DNA of 64,000 nt from Gammaproteobacteria bacterium (GCA_030680605.1 JAUXUQ010000007.1:1-64000), one strand, 5' to 3'. Positions 1 through 11,565 are shown, counted from the first letter of the stretch. Made by a program: numbers and translations. Notes: generated from the sequence alone by a model not told the origin.

Positions 1-186
1 CGGGCCAAAAACCTGACCGTCATGAACCTGCCACCGGAGACCAGTCAAACCCTGGCAAAACTGGCGCAGATCAAGATGCAGCTGCACTGCACCATTCAGG
101 ATGGCGAGATTTGGCTGGCCGACAGCAATGACAGGGTGCAGGTCAATCCAGTTACAATAAAAACCTCATCAGCACCTGATCGCTGA
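1..186 (+). CDS. C-terminal fragment of an unidentified protein (5' truncated by window edge)
   Basis: An open frame enters from the left edge and ends at a TGA at 184-186, giving about 61 residues with ordinary codon use. The visible part contains LPPETSQTLAKLAQIKMQL followed by a short hydrophilic segment around GEIWLAD. I do not recognise a family from this piece and propose no function. It converges on glgC, with a hairpin between the two stops. It could be the tail of a regulatory or metabolic enzyme whose recognisable part lies outside the window. Confidence 0.6.
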   Translation, partial: RAKNLTVMNLPPETSQTLAKLAQIKMQLHCTIQDGEIWLADSNDRVQVNPVTIKTSSAPDR

Positions 187-187
187 C

Positions 188-214
188 GCGGCGGTTCCTT
201 GCTGAACCAGCCGC
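188..214. terminator. Hairpin between convergent genes
   Basis: The nine bases at 188-196 (GCGGCGGTT) pair with 205-214 with one bulged A at 209, around an eight-base loop. It sits exactly between the stop of the left-edge gene and the stop of glgC. There is no clear T tract on either side, so it may be a weak or bidirectional terminator. Confidence 0.4.
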
Positions 215-220
215 ATCAAA

Positions 221-1489
221 CTACTCGGCGTAGCCCGGACCGTGGTCGCGTGAGTCGCGCGCGAAGTAGGTAACCTTGCCTTCCGGCACCACCACAATCC
301 CGGAGGGTGTCACATGATAGCGCTTGGCGTCTTCTTCCGGGTTATAGCCGATGCAGTCGCCCGGCGCAATCATGTTGTGGCGATCGACGATCACGCGTTT
401 GAGACGCGCGCCACGACCGATGCGGGCGTAGTCCATGATGATGCAATCGTCCAGTTCGGCGCCCTCTTCGATGACTGCTTCGCGGCGGATGATGCAATTA
501 CGCACCTTGGCGCCCTTGTGCACCAGGGTAGCGGCGCCGAACAGGCTGTCTTCAATCTCACCACCCAGTATGCGTGCCACCGGGCCCTGATAATTGCTGG
601 AGAAGATTGGCCACTGCGGGTTGAAGGCATCGAATATCGGCTTGTCACCCATGACATCCTTGTGTGCATCAAAATATGCATCGATACTGCCAACGTCGCG
701 CCAATAGCTTGCATCCTCATACGGTTTGACGCCCGGCACCTTGTTGGAGGCGAGGTTGTAGGCAAACAGCCGGTGACTATTGAGCATGCGTGGCAGAACA
801 TGATGACCGAAATCGGTTTCATCGCTGCGGCACCCGGCCAGCGCCTTCACCAGCACGTCGGTGCTGAAGATGTAATTTCCCATCGACGCATAGGCATGTG
901 CCGTATCCGTCGGCATGGACTTTGCCTGCTCCGGCTTTTCCTGAAATTCGGTGACCCGGTCTTCGCTGTCGGTGCCCAGGATACCGAAGCTGGAGGCCTC
1001 ATCGAGCGGCACCGGTAGTGCCGCCAGCGTGACGTCGGCATTATGCTCGCGGTGAAACCGTATCATCTGCCGCACGTCCATGCGGTAGACGTGATCTGCC
1101 CCGAATACCGCCACGAGATCAGGCTGGTGCATCTCAATCAGCCTGAGGCTCTGATAGACCGCATCCGCCGTGCCCTTGAACAAATGCGAGTCTTCATGCA
1201 TCTGGGGCGGTACCACGGTAACGAACTGGTCAGGCAGCAGCGGTGAGAACACATAGGCCTTGCGAACATGTTCAATCAGGGCCTGCGCCTTGTATTGCAC
1301 CAGCAGATAGATGGAGCGAATATCCGAGTTAATAAGATTGCTCAGGACAAAATCCACAATGCGGTAACGTGCGCCAAATGGTACCGCTGGCTTGCAGCGC
1401 TCGGCGGTCAATGGGCTCAGGCGGCTGCCCTGGCCACCCGCCATCACAAACGCAACCACACTGTCCCGGCGTCCTTGCTCTGCTGGCAT
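221..1489 (-). CDS. glgC: Glucose-1-phosphate adenylyltransferase
   Basis: Makes ADP-glucose from glucose-1-phosphate and ATP, the committed step of bacterial glycogen synthesis; cytosolic tetramer. The 422-residue protein has the family length and layout. The nucleotide-binding loop GGQGSRL is near residues 18-24, followed by GTADAV (106-111), GADHVY (130-135), FQEKP (182-186) and YWRDVG (262-267), and then a left-handed beta-helix C-terminal domain. I chose the ATG at 1489 because a GGAG lies seven bases upstream; a GTG directly before it is the alternative. Its partner glgA lies about 36 kb away in the same window, so storage genes are split here. Branching enzyme and phosphorylase are not in view. 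Confidence 0.95.
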   Translation of the reverse strand: MPAEQGRRDSVVAFVMAGGQGSRLSPLTAERCKPAVPFGARYRIVDFVLSNLINSDIRSIYLLVQYKAQALIEHVRKAYVFSPLLPDQFVTVVPPQMHEDSHLFKGTADAVYQSLRLIEMHQPDLVAVFGADHVYRMDVRQMIRFHREHNADVTLAALPVPLDEASSFGILGTDSEDRVTEFQEKPEQAKSMPTDTAHAYASMGNYIFSTDVLVKALAGCRSDETDFGHHVLPRMLNSHRLFAYNLASNKVPGVKPYEDASYWRDVGSIDAYFDAHKDVMGDKPIFDAFNPQWPIFSSNYQGPVARILGGEIEDSLFGAATLVHKGAKVRNCIIRREAVIEEGAELDDCIIMDYARIGRGARLKRVIVDRHNMIAPGDCIGYNPEEDAKRYHVTPSGIVVVPEGKVTYFARDSRDHGPGYAE

Positions 1490-1609
1490 CACTGCGCTCC
1501 TGATTTTACTGGTTAGCCTGATGGCGTTCAGGGTTCAGTGTAACAAGCCCGCGCCGGAGCGGCATCACTCATCACCGGCAGCGAGAAGGAAAACAGGGGC
1601 ATAAGCATA

Positions 1610-1702
1610 TGGCGGAGAGGGTGGGATTCGAACCCACGTGGCGGGATGAACCGCCCATCCGATTTCGAGTCGGCGCCGTTATGACCGCTTCGGTACCTCT
1701 CC
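1610..1702 (-). tRNA. tRNA-Ser (anticodon CGA)
   Basis: Read on the minus strand it folds as a class II tRNA. GGAGAGG at the 5' end pairs with CCTCTCC, followed by discriminator G and an encoded CCA (1610-1612). The anticodon loop CTCGAAA gives CGA, which reads UCG. A long variable arm (GGGCGG...CCGCC) and GTTCGAATC in the T arm are present. Length is 93 bases including CCA. It lies between glgC and hda with its own promoter-like sequence upstream. Confidence 0.96.
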
Positions 1703-1715
1703 CTTGAGGTTGCAT

Positions 1716-1744
1716 AGCATAGGCGCTCTGCTTCGCGACAACAA
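1716..1744 (-). promoter_or_regulatory. Putative sigma-70 promoter of tRNA-Ser
   Basis: On the minus strand TTGTTG (1739-1744) is followed, after 17 bases, by TATGCT (1716-1721). Transcription would start near 1709, a few bases before the tRNA 5' end at 1702. Both boxes are recognisable but imperfect. Confidence 0.55.
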
Positions 1745-1780
1745 TACTTGACTTGATCCGTCACCGCCACACTACACCAC

Positions 1781-2494
1781 TCATTGCGTCTCTGCCGTTG
1801 CGTGCGTGATCAGCGTTCGCACAAAGGGAATGGTCAGCTTGCGCTGCTGGGTAAGCGAGTGCATGTCCAGCCGTTGCAACAGATCGTACAGCCGTGCCAT
1901 GTCGCGCGGCCAGTGGCGCAGCAGATATTCACCCACCTCGGCGGGCAAATCCATGCCACGGTTGCGGGCACGCAGTTGCAGGGCTGAAATCTTGCTGACA
2001 TCATCCAGCGACCGCAGGTGCAGCACCAGACCCCAGCCAAGCCGCGAACCCAGATCAGCGAGCTGTATGCCGGCTGCCGGAGGCGGCGCAACTCCGGATA
2101 TCAACAGACGGGCACCGGAGGCACGCAGGCGGTTATACAAGTGGAACAGCGCAGTCTCCCACTCGCCCTGTCCGGCCACGGCCTGGACATCATCCACGCA
2201 CACCAGCGCCAGTTGCTCCAGACCCTCCAGCAGTTCCGGCTGCAGTGTACGCAGATCTTTTAGTGGCAGATACGCGGAGCGCTGATCCTGAATGGCGCAG
2301 CCATGACACGCAGCATGCAGGAGATGGGTTTTACCGGTACCGGCTGCACCCCATAGGTACAAAAACTGATGGGCACCGCTTACCAGCGTCTGCACGGCTT
2401 GCAGCACCTCCCCATTGGGACCGGGGAAATAATTGCCAAAGCTGGCCTCGTCGCGCAGCCCAACGCCAAGCGGAATCTGTTGTGCCGCGTTCAT
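1781..2494 (-). CDS. hda: DnaA regulatory inactivator Hda
   Basis: AAA+ protein related to DnaA. With the sliding clamp it stimulates ATP hydrolysis on DnaA after initiation (RIDA). The 237-residue sequence starts with a clamp-binding-like QIPLGV (about 6-11). It has Walker A GAAGTGKT (49-56), Walker B LVCVDDVQ (97-104) and a DnaA-type arginine-finger stretch LGSRL (148-152). It lacks the DnaA DNA-binding domain IV, as expected for Hda. Its start overlaps the stop of the AI-2E permease gene by four bases, so the two are co-translated. The pairing permease-hda opposite purM is common in gammaproteobacteria. Confidence 0.93.
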   Translation of the reverse strand: MNAAQQIPLGVGLRDEASFGNYFPGPNGEVLQAVQTLVSGAHQFLYLWGAAGTGKTHLLHAACHGCAIQDQRSAYLPLKDLRTLQPELLEGLEQLALVCVDDVQAVAGQGEWETALFHLYNRLRASGARLLISGVAPPPAAGIQLADLGSRLGWGLVLHLRSLDDVSKISALQLRARNRGMDLPAEVGEYLLRHWPRDMARLYDLLQRLDMHSLTQQRKLTIPFVRTLITHATAETQ

Positions 2495-3558
2495 GGCTCA
2501 TCCGGTGAACGGTCATACAAATAGCTGTTCACATAACGCTCATGCGCATAGCGCAGCAACACCATCAATACGGCCGCCGCCGGCAGCGCGAGCAACACAC
2601 CGCTGAAACCAAACAGTTGTCCCCCTGCCATTATGGCAAAAATTACGGCAATCGGATGCAGACCTATGCGATCTCCTACCAGGCGTGGCGTAAGAAAAAA
2701 TCCTTCTGCCAACTGGCCGATACCGAACACGATCAGCACCGGCACCAGGTGCAGCCAGTCGTGATATTGCACCACGGTCGCAATCCCCGCCGCCAGCACG
2801 CCGGTAATCACGCCAAGATAGGGGATGAAGCTGAGCAGGCCCGCCAGCACGCCAATCAGCAGGGCGAGATCAAGCCCGATCAGCCACAGCCCGACGGTAT
2901 ACAGCAGCGCGAGCGACAGCATCACCAGCAATTGACCGCGCAGGAATCCGCCCAGCACTTCGTCACTCTGCGCGGCCAGACGCATGATGGTCTGTTCCGA
3001 CTTACGCGGCAGCAGATTACGTACCTGTTCCAGCAGCTGCGGCCAGTCGCGCAGCAGATAAAACGTCACCAGCGGGATCAGCAGCAGATTGAGCAGAAAG
3101 CCCAACACCGCCGCACCTGAGTTCGACATTGATTTCAGCACATTTGCCGCAATGCCTCCGGCCTCTCGCCACTGGCCGGCCAGGGCCTGATACAAGGTAT
3201 TCGAGTCGAATCCGGTTATGGCGAGATCAAAACGCTCATACAGCAGCGGTAACAAGGTGCGCTGCACCCAGTCAATGTACACCGGCAGCTTGGTAATCAG
3301 CACCGTGATCTGGCGCTCGATAACGGGCACCAGCACGAGCAGCAGCAGGGTAAACAATACCAGCAGCAGCACGAATACCAGCACCGTCGCCAGCGTGCGC
3401 GAGAAGCGTCGTGTCTCCAGCCGCCGCACCAGCGGATCAAACATGTAAGCGAGCAGCGCGCCGAGCAGGAACGGCGTAAATATGGGTGCCAGCAGATACA
3501 GCAGCACACCGGTGCCGACGATGATGGTCAGCGTAAACCAGCGCTGTGAGTCAGACAC
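2491..3558 (-). CDS. AI-2E family (PerM-like) membrane transporter
   Basis: Inner-membrane protein of the AI-2E/PerM superfamily. Members include AI-2 exporters and Na+/H+ antiporters; the substrate here is unknown. About 355 residues with a hydrophobic N-terminal pair, a soluble middle part around residues 85-145, and a C-terminal cluster of membrane helices. The C-terminal half carries the family's conserved VGDRIGLHPIAVIFAIM and GQLFGFSGVLLALP. I start it at the GTG at 3558 (MSDSQRW), which overlaps the preceding gene's stop by eight bases, rather than at a longer upstream ATG inside that gene. It lies in the order pgsA-like, permease, hda. Confidence 0.85.
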   Translation of the reverse strand: MSDSQRWFTLTIIVGTGVLLYLLAPIFTPFLLGALLAYMFDPLVRRLETRRFSRTLATVLVFVLLLVLFTLLLLVLVPVIERQITVLITKLPVYIDWVQRTLLPLLYERFDLAITGFDSNTLYQALAGQWREAGGIAANVLKSMSNSGAAVLGFLLNLLLIPLVTFYLLRDWPQLLEQVRNLLPRKSEQTIMRLAAQSDEVLGGFLRGQLLVMLSLALLYTVGLWLIGLDLALLIGVLAGLLSFIPYLGVITGVLAAGIATVVQYHDWLHLVPVLIVFGIGQLAEGFFLTPRLVGDRIGLHPIAVIFAIMAGGQLFGFSGVLLALPAAAVLMVLLRYAHERYVNSYLYDRSPDEP

Positions 3559-4117
3559 GCGTGCTCTCCGTGCTTGTTTGCAGGGCGCGGGTACCCCAGG
3601 TCCAGACATAGTGCACACCACTCGCAAGCGTGGTGCCGAGTACGATATAGATCAACGCCTCCACCCCCCCACCGATGCCGGGCAGCACGCTGTGGTGCAG
3701 CATCACGGCCAGCACCAGCACGATCTGCATGACCGTATTGAGCTTGCTGATACGGCTGGGCAGCAGATCAAAGTGACGGATGGTATAATGATACGCAACG
3801 GCGCCCAGTACGATGATAAAATCGCGGGCAACGATGGCCGCCACCAGCCACAGCGGCAACACTCCGAGCCAGGCAAGCACCAGGTACGACGAGGTCAGCA
3901 ACAGCTTGTCCGCCAGTGGATCCAGGATGGAACCCAGACGACTCTTCCAGCCATGGCGTTTGGCGAGGAAACCGTCCAGTGCATCCGTGATGCCGGCCAG
4001 ACCGAATATCAGCAGCGCATCCAGATAACGCTGCTGCAATAGCAGGACGGCCAGCGGCACCACCAGCACCATGCGCAACAGGCTGATCAGGTTAGGGATA
4101 TCATTATAACGCAGCAT
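3551..4117 (-). CDS. CDP-alcohol phosphatidyltransferase, PgsA-like
   Basis: Integral membrane enzyme of phospholipid synthesis that moves a phosphatidyl group from CDP-diacylglycerol to an alcohol, probably glycerol-3-phosphate. The 188 residues have about five to six membrane segments and the family motif between D48 and D70, read as DG-x2-A-K-x8-G-x3-D-x3-D. The position normally written as Arg after Ala is Lys here, a conservative change also common in PgsA-related proteins. It could be true PgsA or a CMP-forming cardiolipin-synthase-type relative; the sequence alone does not decide. It is the first gene of a minus-strand set with the AI-2E permease and hda, and it is divergent from purM. 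Confidence 0.8.
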   Translation of the reverse strand: MLRYNDIPNLISLLRMVLVVPLAVLLLQQRYLDALLIFGLAGITDALDGFLAKRHGWKSRLGSILDPLADKLLLTSSYLVLAWLGVLPLWLVAAIVARDFIIVLGAVAYHYTIRHFDLLPSRISKLNTVMQIVLVLAVMLHHSVLPGIGGGVEALIYIVLGTTLASGVHYVWTWGTRALQTSTESTRV

Positions 4118-4232
4118 ATGTAGGGGTATTCTAGCAGCCCGCCGCCATAACGCGAGCCTTACACGTCACTATTATATATTTACAGCCCGGCACTGCCCCC
4201 GATACCATACCCTGCACAGGCTCCAGACTCCC
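4118..4232. promoter_or_regulatory. Divergent intergenic region, pgsA-like / purM
   Basis: The 115 bases between two divergent genes must hold both promoters. An AT-only island TATTATATATTTA at 4170-4182 contains a TATAAT on the minus strand (4171-4176). I do not find a convincing -35 for either direction, and I cannot identify a PurR operator. Confidence 0.35.
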
Positions 4233-5294
4233 GTGAAACCCAAAAATCCCCCTCCTACCGCCACGCCACTCAGCTACCGTGCCGCAGGCGTTGACATAGA
4301 CGCCGGCAACCGACTGGTGGAAAAAATAAAACCTGTTGCCCGGCGCACGCAACGCCCGGGCGTGCTCACCGGCCTTGGCGGTTTCGGCGCCCTGTTCGAG
4401 CTCCCCGCAGGTCGTTATCAGGAGCCGGTGCTGGTCTCCGGCACCGATGGCGTAGGCACCAAACTGAAGCTCGCCATCGAAACCGGTACGCACTCTACGA
4501 TAGGCATCGATCTGGTAGGAATGTGCGTAAACGACATCGTGGTACAGGGGGCCGAGCCGCTGTTTTTCCTCGACTACTACGCCACCGGGAAACTTGACGT
4601 GGACACAGCGGCGGCAGTCATTGCAGGTATCGGTCATGGCTGCGAACAGGCCGGCTGTGCGCTGGTAGGCGGCGAAACCGCAGAAATGCCCGGCCTCTAT
4701 GCGGCCGGCGATTATGATCTCGCTGGCTTCTGTGTCGGCGTCGTGGAAAAAAAGAGGCTCATCGACGGCAGCCGCGTAGCAGCCGGTGATGCACTGATCG
4801 GCATTGCCTCCAGCGGTCCGCACTCCAATGGCTACTCACTGATCCGCAAGATTATCGAGCTCGTGCAGGCCGACCTGCAGCAGGCATTTGCGGGCCGTAC
4901 GCTGATCGAAACACTGCTTGCCCCCACCCGCATCTATGTCAAGCCGCTACTGGCACTGATGGAGCAGGTGCAATTGCACGCCCTCGCACACATCACTGGC
5001 GGCGGCCTGCTCGAAAACCTGCCGCGTGTCATGCCTGACGGTACCTGCGCCCGGCTGGACAGTAGTGCCTGGGCGCGCCCCCCGATCTTTGACTGGTTAC
5101 AGCAGCAGGGCGTGCTTGCGGATGAGGAAATGTATCGCACCTTCAACTGTGGCATCGGCATGATTGTCTGTGTAGCGCCGCAAGACCTGGATGCCAGCCT
5201 CCAGCTCCTGCGCCAGCACGGTGAGGACGTCTGGCACATTGGCCACATCGAGGCGAGTACACCCGGCACTGCTCCACATGTGGTAATACGCTGA
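4233..5294 (+). CDS. purM: Phosphoribosylformylglycinamidine cyclo-ligase (AIR synthetase)
   Basis: Closes FGAM to aminoimidazole ribonucleotide with ATP, step 5 of purine synthesis. The 353-residue length is normal. Signature stretches are [13 protein letters not shown] (14-26), [10 protein letters not shown] (69-78), the [12 protein letters not shown] segment near 145-156, and a C-terminal [13 protein letters not shown]. The start is a GTG; no in-frame ATG lies nearby, and SYRAAGVDI sits at the usual distance. purN follows after 16 bases, so the two form the usual purMN operon. The gene is divergent from the PgsA-like/permease/hda set. Confidence 0.96.
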   Translation: MKPKNPPPTATPLSYRAAGVDIDAGNRLVEKIKPVARRTQRPGVLTGLGGFGALFELPAGRYQEPVLVSGTDGVGTKLKLAIETGTHSTIGIDLVGMCVNDIVVQGAEPLFFLDYYATGKLDVDTAAAVIAGIGHGCEQAGCALVGGETAEMPGLYAAGDYDLAGFCVGVVEKKRLIDGSRVAAGDALIGIASSGPHSNGYSLIRKIIELVQADLQQAFAGRTLIETLLAPTRIYVKPLLALMEQVQLHALAHITGGGLLENLPRVMPDGTCARLDSSAWARPPIFDWLQQQGVLADEEMYRTFNCGIGMIVCVAPQDLDASLQLLRQHGEDVWHIGHIEASTPGTAPHVVIR

Positions 5295-5310
5295 GATTGC
5301 CCCTGCGTCG

Positions 5311-5985
5311 GTGAGCACCCCGGATACATTGCCGACCGTCATTCTGGTTTCCGGTCGTGGCAGCAACCTGCAAGCCATTCTGCAGGCTGCTGCCGCACCC
5401 TCATCGCCGCTCGAGGTGCGTGCCGTTATCAGCAACCGGCCTGATGCACCGGCACTGGCGGTGGCACGAGCGGCAGGCATACCTACACAGACGGTGGACC
5501 ATACCACCTATCCGGATCGCCAACACTTTGATGCCGCGCTGCAGACAGCAATCGACTGCCATGCACCCGCATTGGTCGTGCTGGCCGGCTTCATGCGCAT
5601 CCTGGGTCCGGAGTTCGTCAACCACTACCGTGGCCGCATGCTGAATATCCATCCCTCACTGCTGCCTGCCTACCCCGGTCTTGATACCCACCGGCGCGTG
5701 CTGATGGACGGCGTGCAGGAACACGGTGCCAGCGTGCACTTTGTGACACCTGCGGTAGATGGCGGGCCCGTCGTACTGCAGGCGCGTGTACCCGTGCTGC
5801 CTGATGACACCGTCACCACACTGGCCGCACGCGTTCTCGAGCAGGAGCATTGCATCTACCCGCAGGCGTTGCGCTGGTTCGCCGAAGGTCGGCTGCGACT
5901 TGCAGGAGCCCCCCCTCATGAGTACGCTTTGCTCGACGACAAACCGGTCGGCACTGAACCTGTTGCCCGGACACAGGGTCTATAG
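5311..5985 (+). CDS. purN: Phosphoribosylglycinamide formyltransferase
   Basis: Transfers a formyl group from 10-formyl-tetrahydrofolate to GAR, step 3 of purine synthesis. 224 residues. The phosphate-binding VSGRGSNLQA lies at 13-22. The catalytic set is N112 and H114 in LNIHPSLLPAYPG and D150 in the VTPAVDGGP segment, matching the E. coli Asn106/His108/Asp144 layout. GTG start at 5311 without a strong ribosome site, consistent with coupling to purM. The stop lies four bases before the DUF3108 gene. Confidence 0.96.
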   Translation: MSTPDTLPTVILVSGRGSNLQAILQAAAAPSSPLEVRAVISNRPDAPALAVARAAGIPTQTVDHTTYPDRQHFDAALQTAIDCHAPALVVLAGFMRILGPEFVNHYRGRMLNIHPSLLPAYPGLDTHRRVLMDGVQEHGASVHFVTPAVDGGPVVLQARVPVLPDDTVTTLAARVLEQEHCIYPQALRWFAEGRLRLAGAPPHEYALLDDKPVGTEPVARTQGL

Positions 5986-5989
5986 CTGC

Positions 5990-6721
5990 ATGCGCAACCT
6001 CATCGCCCTCCTGCTGCTGTGTGTCGCGTGGCCCATTACCGCCACCCCGCCGCCCGCGTCCTTCAGCGCCAGTTACACGGTGCATAAAGGGAGTATCCTG
6101 CTGGGTGAGATGCACCGCAGTCTCAGCCGTTCGACTGACGCACACTACCGGTTCAAAACCGAAACCTACAGCACCGGATTGGCTGCGTTATTCGTCAAGG
6201 ACCGTATCGTGGAAAGCAGCGAGTGGGACTATCACGGCGGGGTGATGCGCCCGCTGCATTACAGCTACCGTAAAAGCGGTGGCAAACGTGAACTACAACT
6301 CGATCAACATTTCGACTGGGAACGGAAAGTGGTCAACAGGACCGGTGGCACACAGGCCTCAAGCACGCTGCCTGTTGCCGCAGGCACCCTCGACAAGCTT
6401 GCCTACCAGGTCGCACTGATGGATGATCTGAAGCAGGGCAAGACCGAGCTTGCCTACACCCTGCTCGACGATGACGAAACCAAAACCTACCATTTTCAGG
6501 TGGTGGGCGAGGAAACTTTGAGCACACCGCTCGGCACACTCGAAACATTACGCATCGAACGCGTCATGAATGCCGGCAGCAAGCGCCGCACCACCTTCTG
6601 GTGCGCGCCCAGCTTGAACTATCTGCTGGTGCGGCTCGACCAGCGCGAAAGCAACAACGATGAGTTCAGTGCCCTGATCCAGTCCGTAAAGGGCCTGCCG
6701 CCTGCGTCTGCCTCACCTTAG
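5990..6721 (+). CDS. DUF3108 domain exported protein
   Basis: 243-residue protein with a clear export signal (MRNLIALLLLCVAWPITATP) and an all-beta body typical of DUF3108. Conserved-looking pieces include SASYTVHKGSILLG after the signal and TFWCAPSLNYLLVRLDQRE near the C terminus. The function of the family is unknown; a periplasmic or outer-membrane location is inferred. I place the start at 5990 because the signal peptide begins there; a longer frame upstream overlaps purN. Its position behind purMN is conserved in other gammaproteobacteria such as Pseudomonas, though no purine role follows from that. Confidence 0.82.
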   Translation: MRNLIALLLLCVAWPITATPPPASFSASYTVHKGSILLGEMHRSLSRSTDAHYRFKTETYSTGLAALFVKDRIVESSEWDYHGGVMRPLHYSYRKSGGKRELQLDQHFDWERKVVNRTGGTQASSTLPVAAGTLDKLAYQVALMDDLKQGKTELAYTLLDDDETKTYHFQVVGEETLSTPLGTLETLRIERVMNAGSKRRTTFWCAPSLNYLLVRLDQRESNNDEFSALIQSVKGLPPASASP

Positions 6722-6722
6722 C

Positions 6723-6748
6723 ACAGGCATACCTCGGACGAGGGCCTG

Positions 6749-6749
<1 letters not shown>
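6723..6749. terminator. Hairpin between convergent DUF3108 and purA genes
   Basis: ACAGGC (6723-6728) pairs with GCCTGT (6744-6749), and the inner CCTC (6732-6735) pairs with GAGG (6740-6743), leaving a three-base bulge on one side. It fills the space between two converging stops. There is no T run, so termination strength is uncertain. Confidence 0.45.
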
Positions 6750-9234
<2,485 letters not shown>

Positions 9235-9257
9235 GAGAGCGATAAGGCCGGGTTTAA

Positions 9258-9443
9258 CTAACGCACAAAGTATAACAGAGCAAGCCCCACCAGCATGCTG
9301 ATGAAGCCAACGGTACGCAATGTGCGATCATCCATCTGCGCGATCTGGCTGAGGGATTTGCGCAGCCACGCGGGGCTGAGAAATGGCAGCATGCCTTCTA
9401 TGATGAGCAGCAGTGCGAGCGCGCCTGCCAGGCTATCCCACAT
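9258..9443 (-). CDS. DUF2065 small membrane protein (YjeT family)
   Basis: 61 residues with two predicted membrane helices: LAGALALLLIIEGMLPFL at the N terminus and VGFISMLVGLALLYFV at the end. They are joined by a polar loop containing SPAWLRKSLSQIAQM. Size, topology and position directly after hflC match YjeT of E. coli. Function is unknown. Conserved linkage to the HflKC complex suggests an accessory role at the inner membrane, but that is inference. Confidence 0.88.
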   Translation of the reverse strand: MWDSLAGALALLLIIEGMLPFLSPAWLRKSLSQIAQMDDRTLRTVGFISMLVGLALLYFVR

Positions 9444-9472
9444 GGCGTGCCCGCACTCCGGCGCACCGTCCT

Positions 9473-10354
9473 CTACCTGGCGCCATCGGCGCGCGGATTC
9501 TTGAAGTATTTGAAGAAATCCGCACCGGGGTCAAGCACCAATATGTCATTTTTGTCCTTGAAGGTATTTTTATAGGCATTCAGGCTGCGATAGAGCGAGT
9601 AGAACTCGGCATCGCTGCCGAAGGCCTTGGCATAGATGGCTGCCGCCTGCGCATCGCCGTCGCCTCGCACCTGCTCGGCCTTGCTGTAGGCCTCGGCGAG
9701 AATGACCGTACGCTGGCGATCTGCATCCGCCCGGATACGCTCCGCCGCCTCAGCACCGCGGGCGCGCAAATCCTTCGCTACGCGCTCACGTTCGGCCTGC
9801 ATGCGCTGGAACACCGACAGGCTTACTTCCTTGGGCAGATCCACGCGGCGCAGTCGTACATCCACCACCTCGATGCCGAACTGGTGCGCCTGCTGATTGG
9901 CGGCCGTGGTCAGCACCTGCATGATGTTGGCACGGTCGCCTGAAATGACTTCCTGTATGGTGCGTTTGCCGAACTCGCCACGCAGCCCGTCCTTGACGAT
10001 CTGGTAGAGCCGCTGGCTCGCGCGCGCCTCGTCGCCACCCATGCTGCGATAGTAGTCCGCAACATTCTTGATGCGCCATTTAACGAAAGAATCGACAATG
10101 ACGTTCTTCTTTTCGGCGGTCAGGTAGCGCTCGGGCTCGGCTTCAGCGGTATGAATGCGGGCATCAAACTTGCGCACGTTGTTGATCACCGGCAGCTTTA
10201 AGTACAGCCCTGGCGTAAAGTCAGAGCGTACGATTTCACCCAGCCGGAACAGGATGGCGCGCTCGCGCTCATTAACCGTAAATACGGAGAAATAAATCAG
10301 CGCCAGTACTGCAATGACAACTCCCGGCAATAATGTCTTCAGCTTCTCCATCAA
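9473..10354 (-). CDS. hflC: Protease modulator HflC (SPFH/band 7)
   Basis: Inner-membrane protein that with HflK forms the large cage around the FtsH protease and modulates its activity on membrane substrates. 293 residues: an N-terminal membrane anchor (LLPGVVIAVLALIYFSVFTV), then the SPFH domain with VNERERAILFRLGE, and a long helical segment ending in FFKYFKNPRADG. VSLSVFQRMQAERERVAKDLRARG is the coiled-coil start (split here only by domain, near residues 180-200). Its ATG overlaps the hflK stop by four bases, as expected for an obligate pair made in matched amounts. Confidence 0.96.
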   Translation of the reverse strand: MMEKLKTLLPGVVIAVLALIYFSVFTVNERERAILFRLGEIVRSDFTPGLYLKLPVINNVRKFDARIHTAEAEPERYLTAEKKNVIVDSFVKWRIKNVADYYRSMGGDEARASQRLYQIVKDGLRGEFGKRTIQEVISGDRANIMQVLTTAANQQAHQFGIEVVDVRLRRVDLPKEVSLSVFQRMQAERERVAKDLRARGAEAAERIRADADRQRTVILAEAYSKAEQVRGDGDAQAAAIYAKAFGSDAEFYSLYRSLNAYKNTFKDKNDILVLDPGADFFKYFKNPRADGAR

Positions 10355-11544
10355 CGTTCTCCCCTGTCGCGGCTACGATCACGCGTATCCTGCTGTGTGC
10401 TGCCCTGAGGGGCCATGGTGGTGGCAGGTGGCAACAAGCGCTCCAGCGCCTGACCAGAAGACGGGGATCTCTCGCCATTCATACGGTCGAGCGGAAGGTA
10501 CAGCAGGTTGCTGCTGCCTTTGACATCGACCATCACCTTGCCTGTATTTGCCAGCACCTGCTCCATCGCATCCAGGTACAACCGCTCCCGTGTTACGGCA
10601 GGCGCCTTGCGATACTCGGCCAGCACCTGGGTGAAGCGGCTGCCCTCACCAAACGCCTGCTCTACTACCCGCGACTTGTAGGCAGAACTCTCCTCAATCT
10701 GGCGCTGGGCTGCGCCGCGGGCGCGCGGGATAATATCGTTGGCATAGGTTTCGGCCTCGTTGCGCAGACGCTGCTCGTCTTCGCGCGACTTGATCACGTC
10801 CTCGAATGCGGCCTGAACCTCCTCTGGGGGTTGCGCGTCCTGCAGGTTGACGCTGGTTACTTCGAGACCACTGCCGTAGCGGTCTAGCACGGATTGCAGG
10901 ACATCGTCCGTACGCGTCATGACTTCGGCACGGCCTTCGGTCAACACAAAGTCCAGGCTGCTCTTGCCAATGGTCTCACGCACTGCGCTCTCGGTCGCCT
11001 GGGCCAGCGTGGCATCCGGATCGATGACGTTGAACAGGTATTCGCGTGCATCCTTGACGCGGTATTGCACTGCCAGCTTGATATCGACGATGTTTTCATC
11101 CTTGGTGAGCATCAATGACTCGGCCGGTACACGCGGCGCAGAGGCGCTGCCGCGTGCGGAGCCAGCCGAACGGAATCCGATTTCAACATTGCGGATCTGC
11201 GCGACATTGACGACCTCGACGGTTTCAACCGGATAGGGGATATGCCAGTGCGGGCCCGGCAGGGTAGTTACTGTGTATTTGCCAAAGCGCAACTCCACGC
11301 CACGCTCCGCCGGATCAACAATATAAATACCGGAGGCCAGCCATACCGCAAATATGATGCCCACGATCAGGGGTATCGGTGAGCGCATGCCTGTACCACC
11401 GCCGCCGCGCGCGCCTCCAAAGCCGCCCAGAGACTGCTTCAGCTTGCGGAAAATATCATCCAGATCGGGTGGCCCAGACGCGCCCTTGCGCGATCCTGTT
11501 CCCCACGGATTATTGTCGCCACCACCGGGCTCATTCCAGGCCAT
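10351..11544 (-). CDS. hflK: FtsH protease activity modulator HflK
   Basis: Partner of HflC in the FtsH-associated membrane complex. The 397 residues begin with a Gly/Asn-rich cytoplasmic tail (MAWNEPGGGDNNPWG). Then come one membrane helix around residues 55-75 (IPLIVGIIFAVWLASGIYIV), an SPFH domain starting at VDPAERGVELRFGKY, and a coiled-coil rich C-terminal half. The last 40 residues are low complexity and charged, typical of the family. It lies 21 bases after hflX and overlaps hflC by four. Confidence 0.96.
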   Translation of the reverse strand: MAWNEPGGGDNNPWGTGSRKGASGPPDLDDIFRKLKQSLGGFGGARGGGGTGMRSPIPLIVGIIFAVWLASGIYIVDPAERGVELRFGKYTVTTLPGPHWHIPYPVETVEVVNVAQIRNVEIGFRSAGSARGSASAPRVPAESLMLTKDENIVDIKLAVQYRVKDAREYLFNVIDPDATLAQATESAVRETIGKSSLDFVLTEGRAEVMTRTDDVLQSVLDRYGSGLEVTSVNLQDAQPPEEVQAAFEDVIKSREDEQRLRNEAETYANDIIPRARGAAQRQIEESSAYKSRVVEQAFGEGSRFTQVLAEYRKAPAVTRERLYLDAMEQVLANTGKVMVDVKGSSNLLYLPLDRMNGERSPSSGQALERLLPPATTMAPQGSTQQDTRDRSRDRGER

Positions 11545-11565
11545 TACACGCTCCGCTGTTGATAG

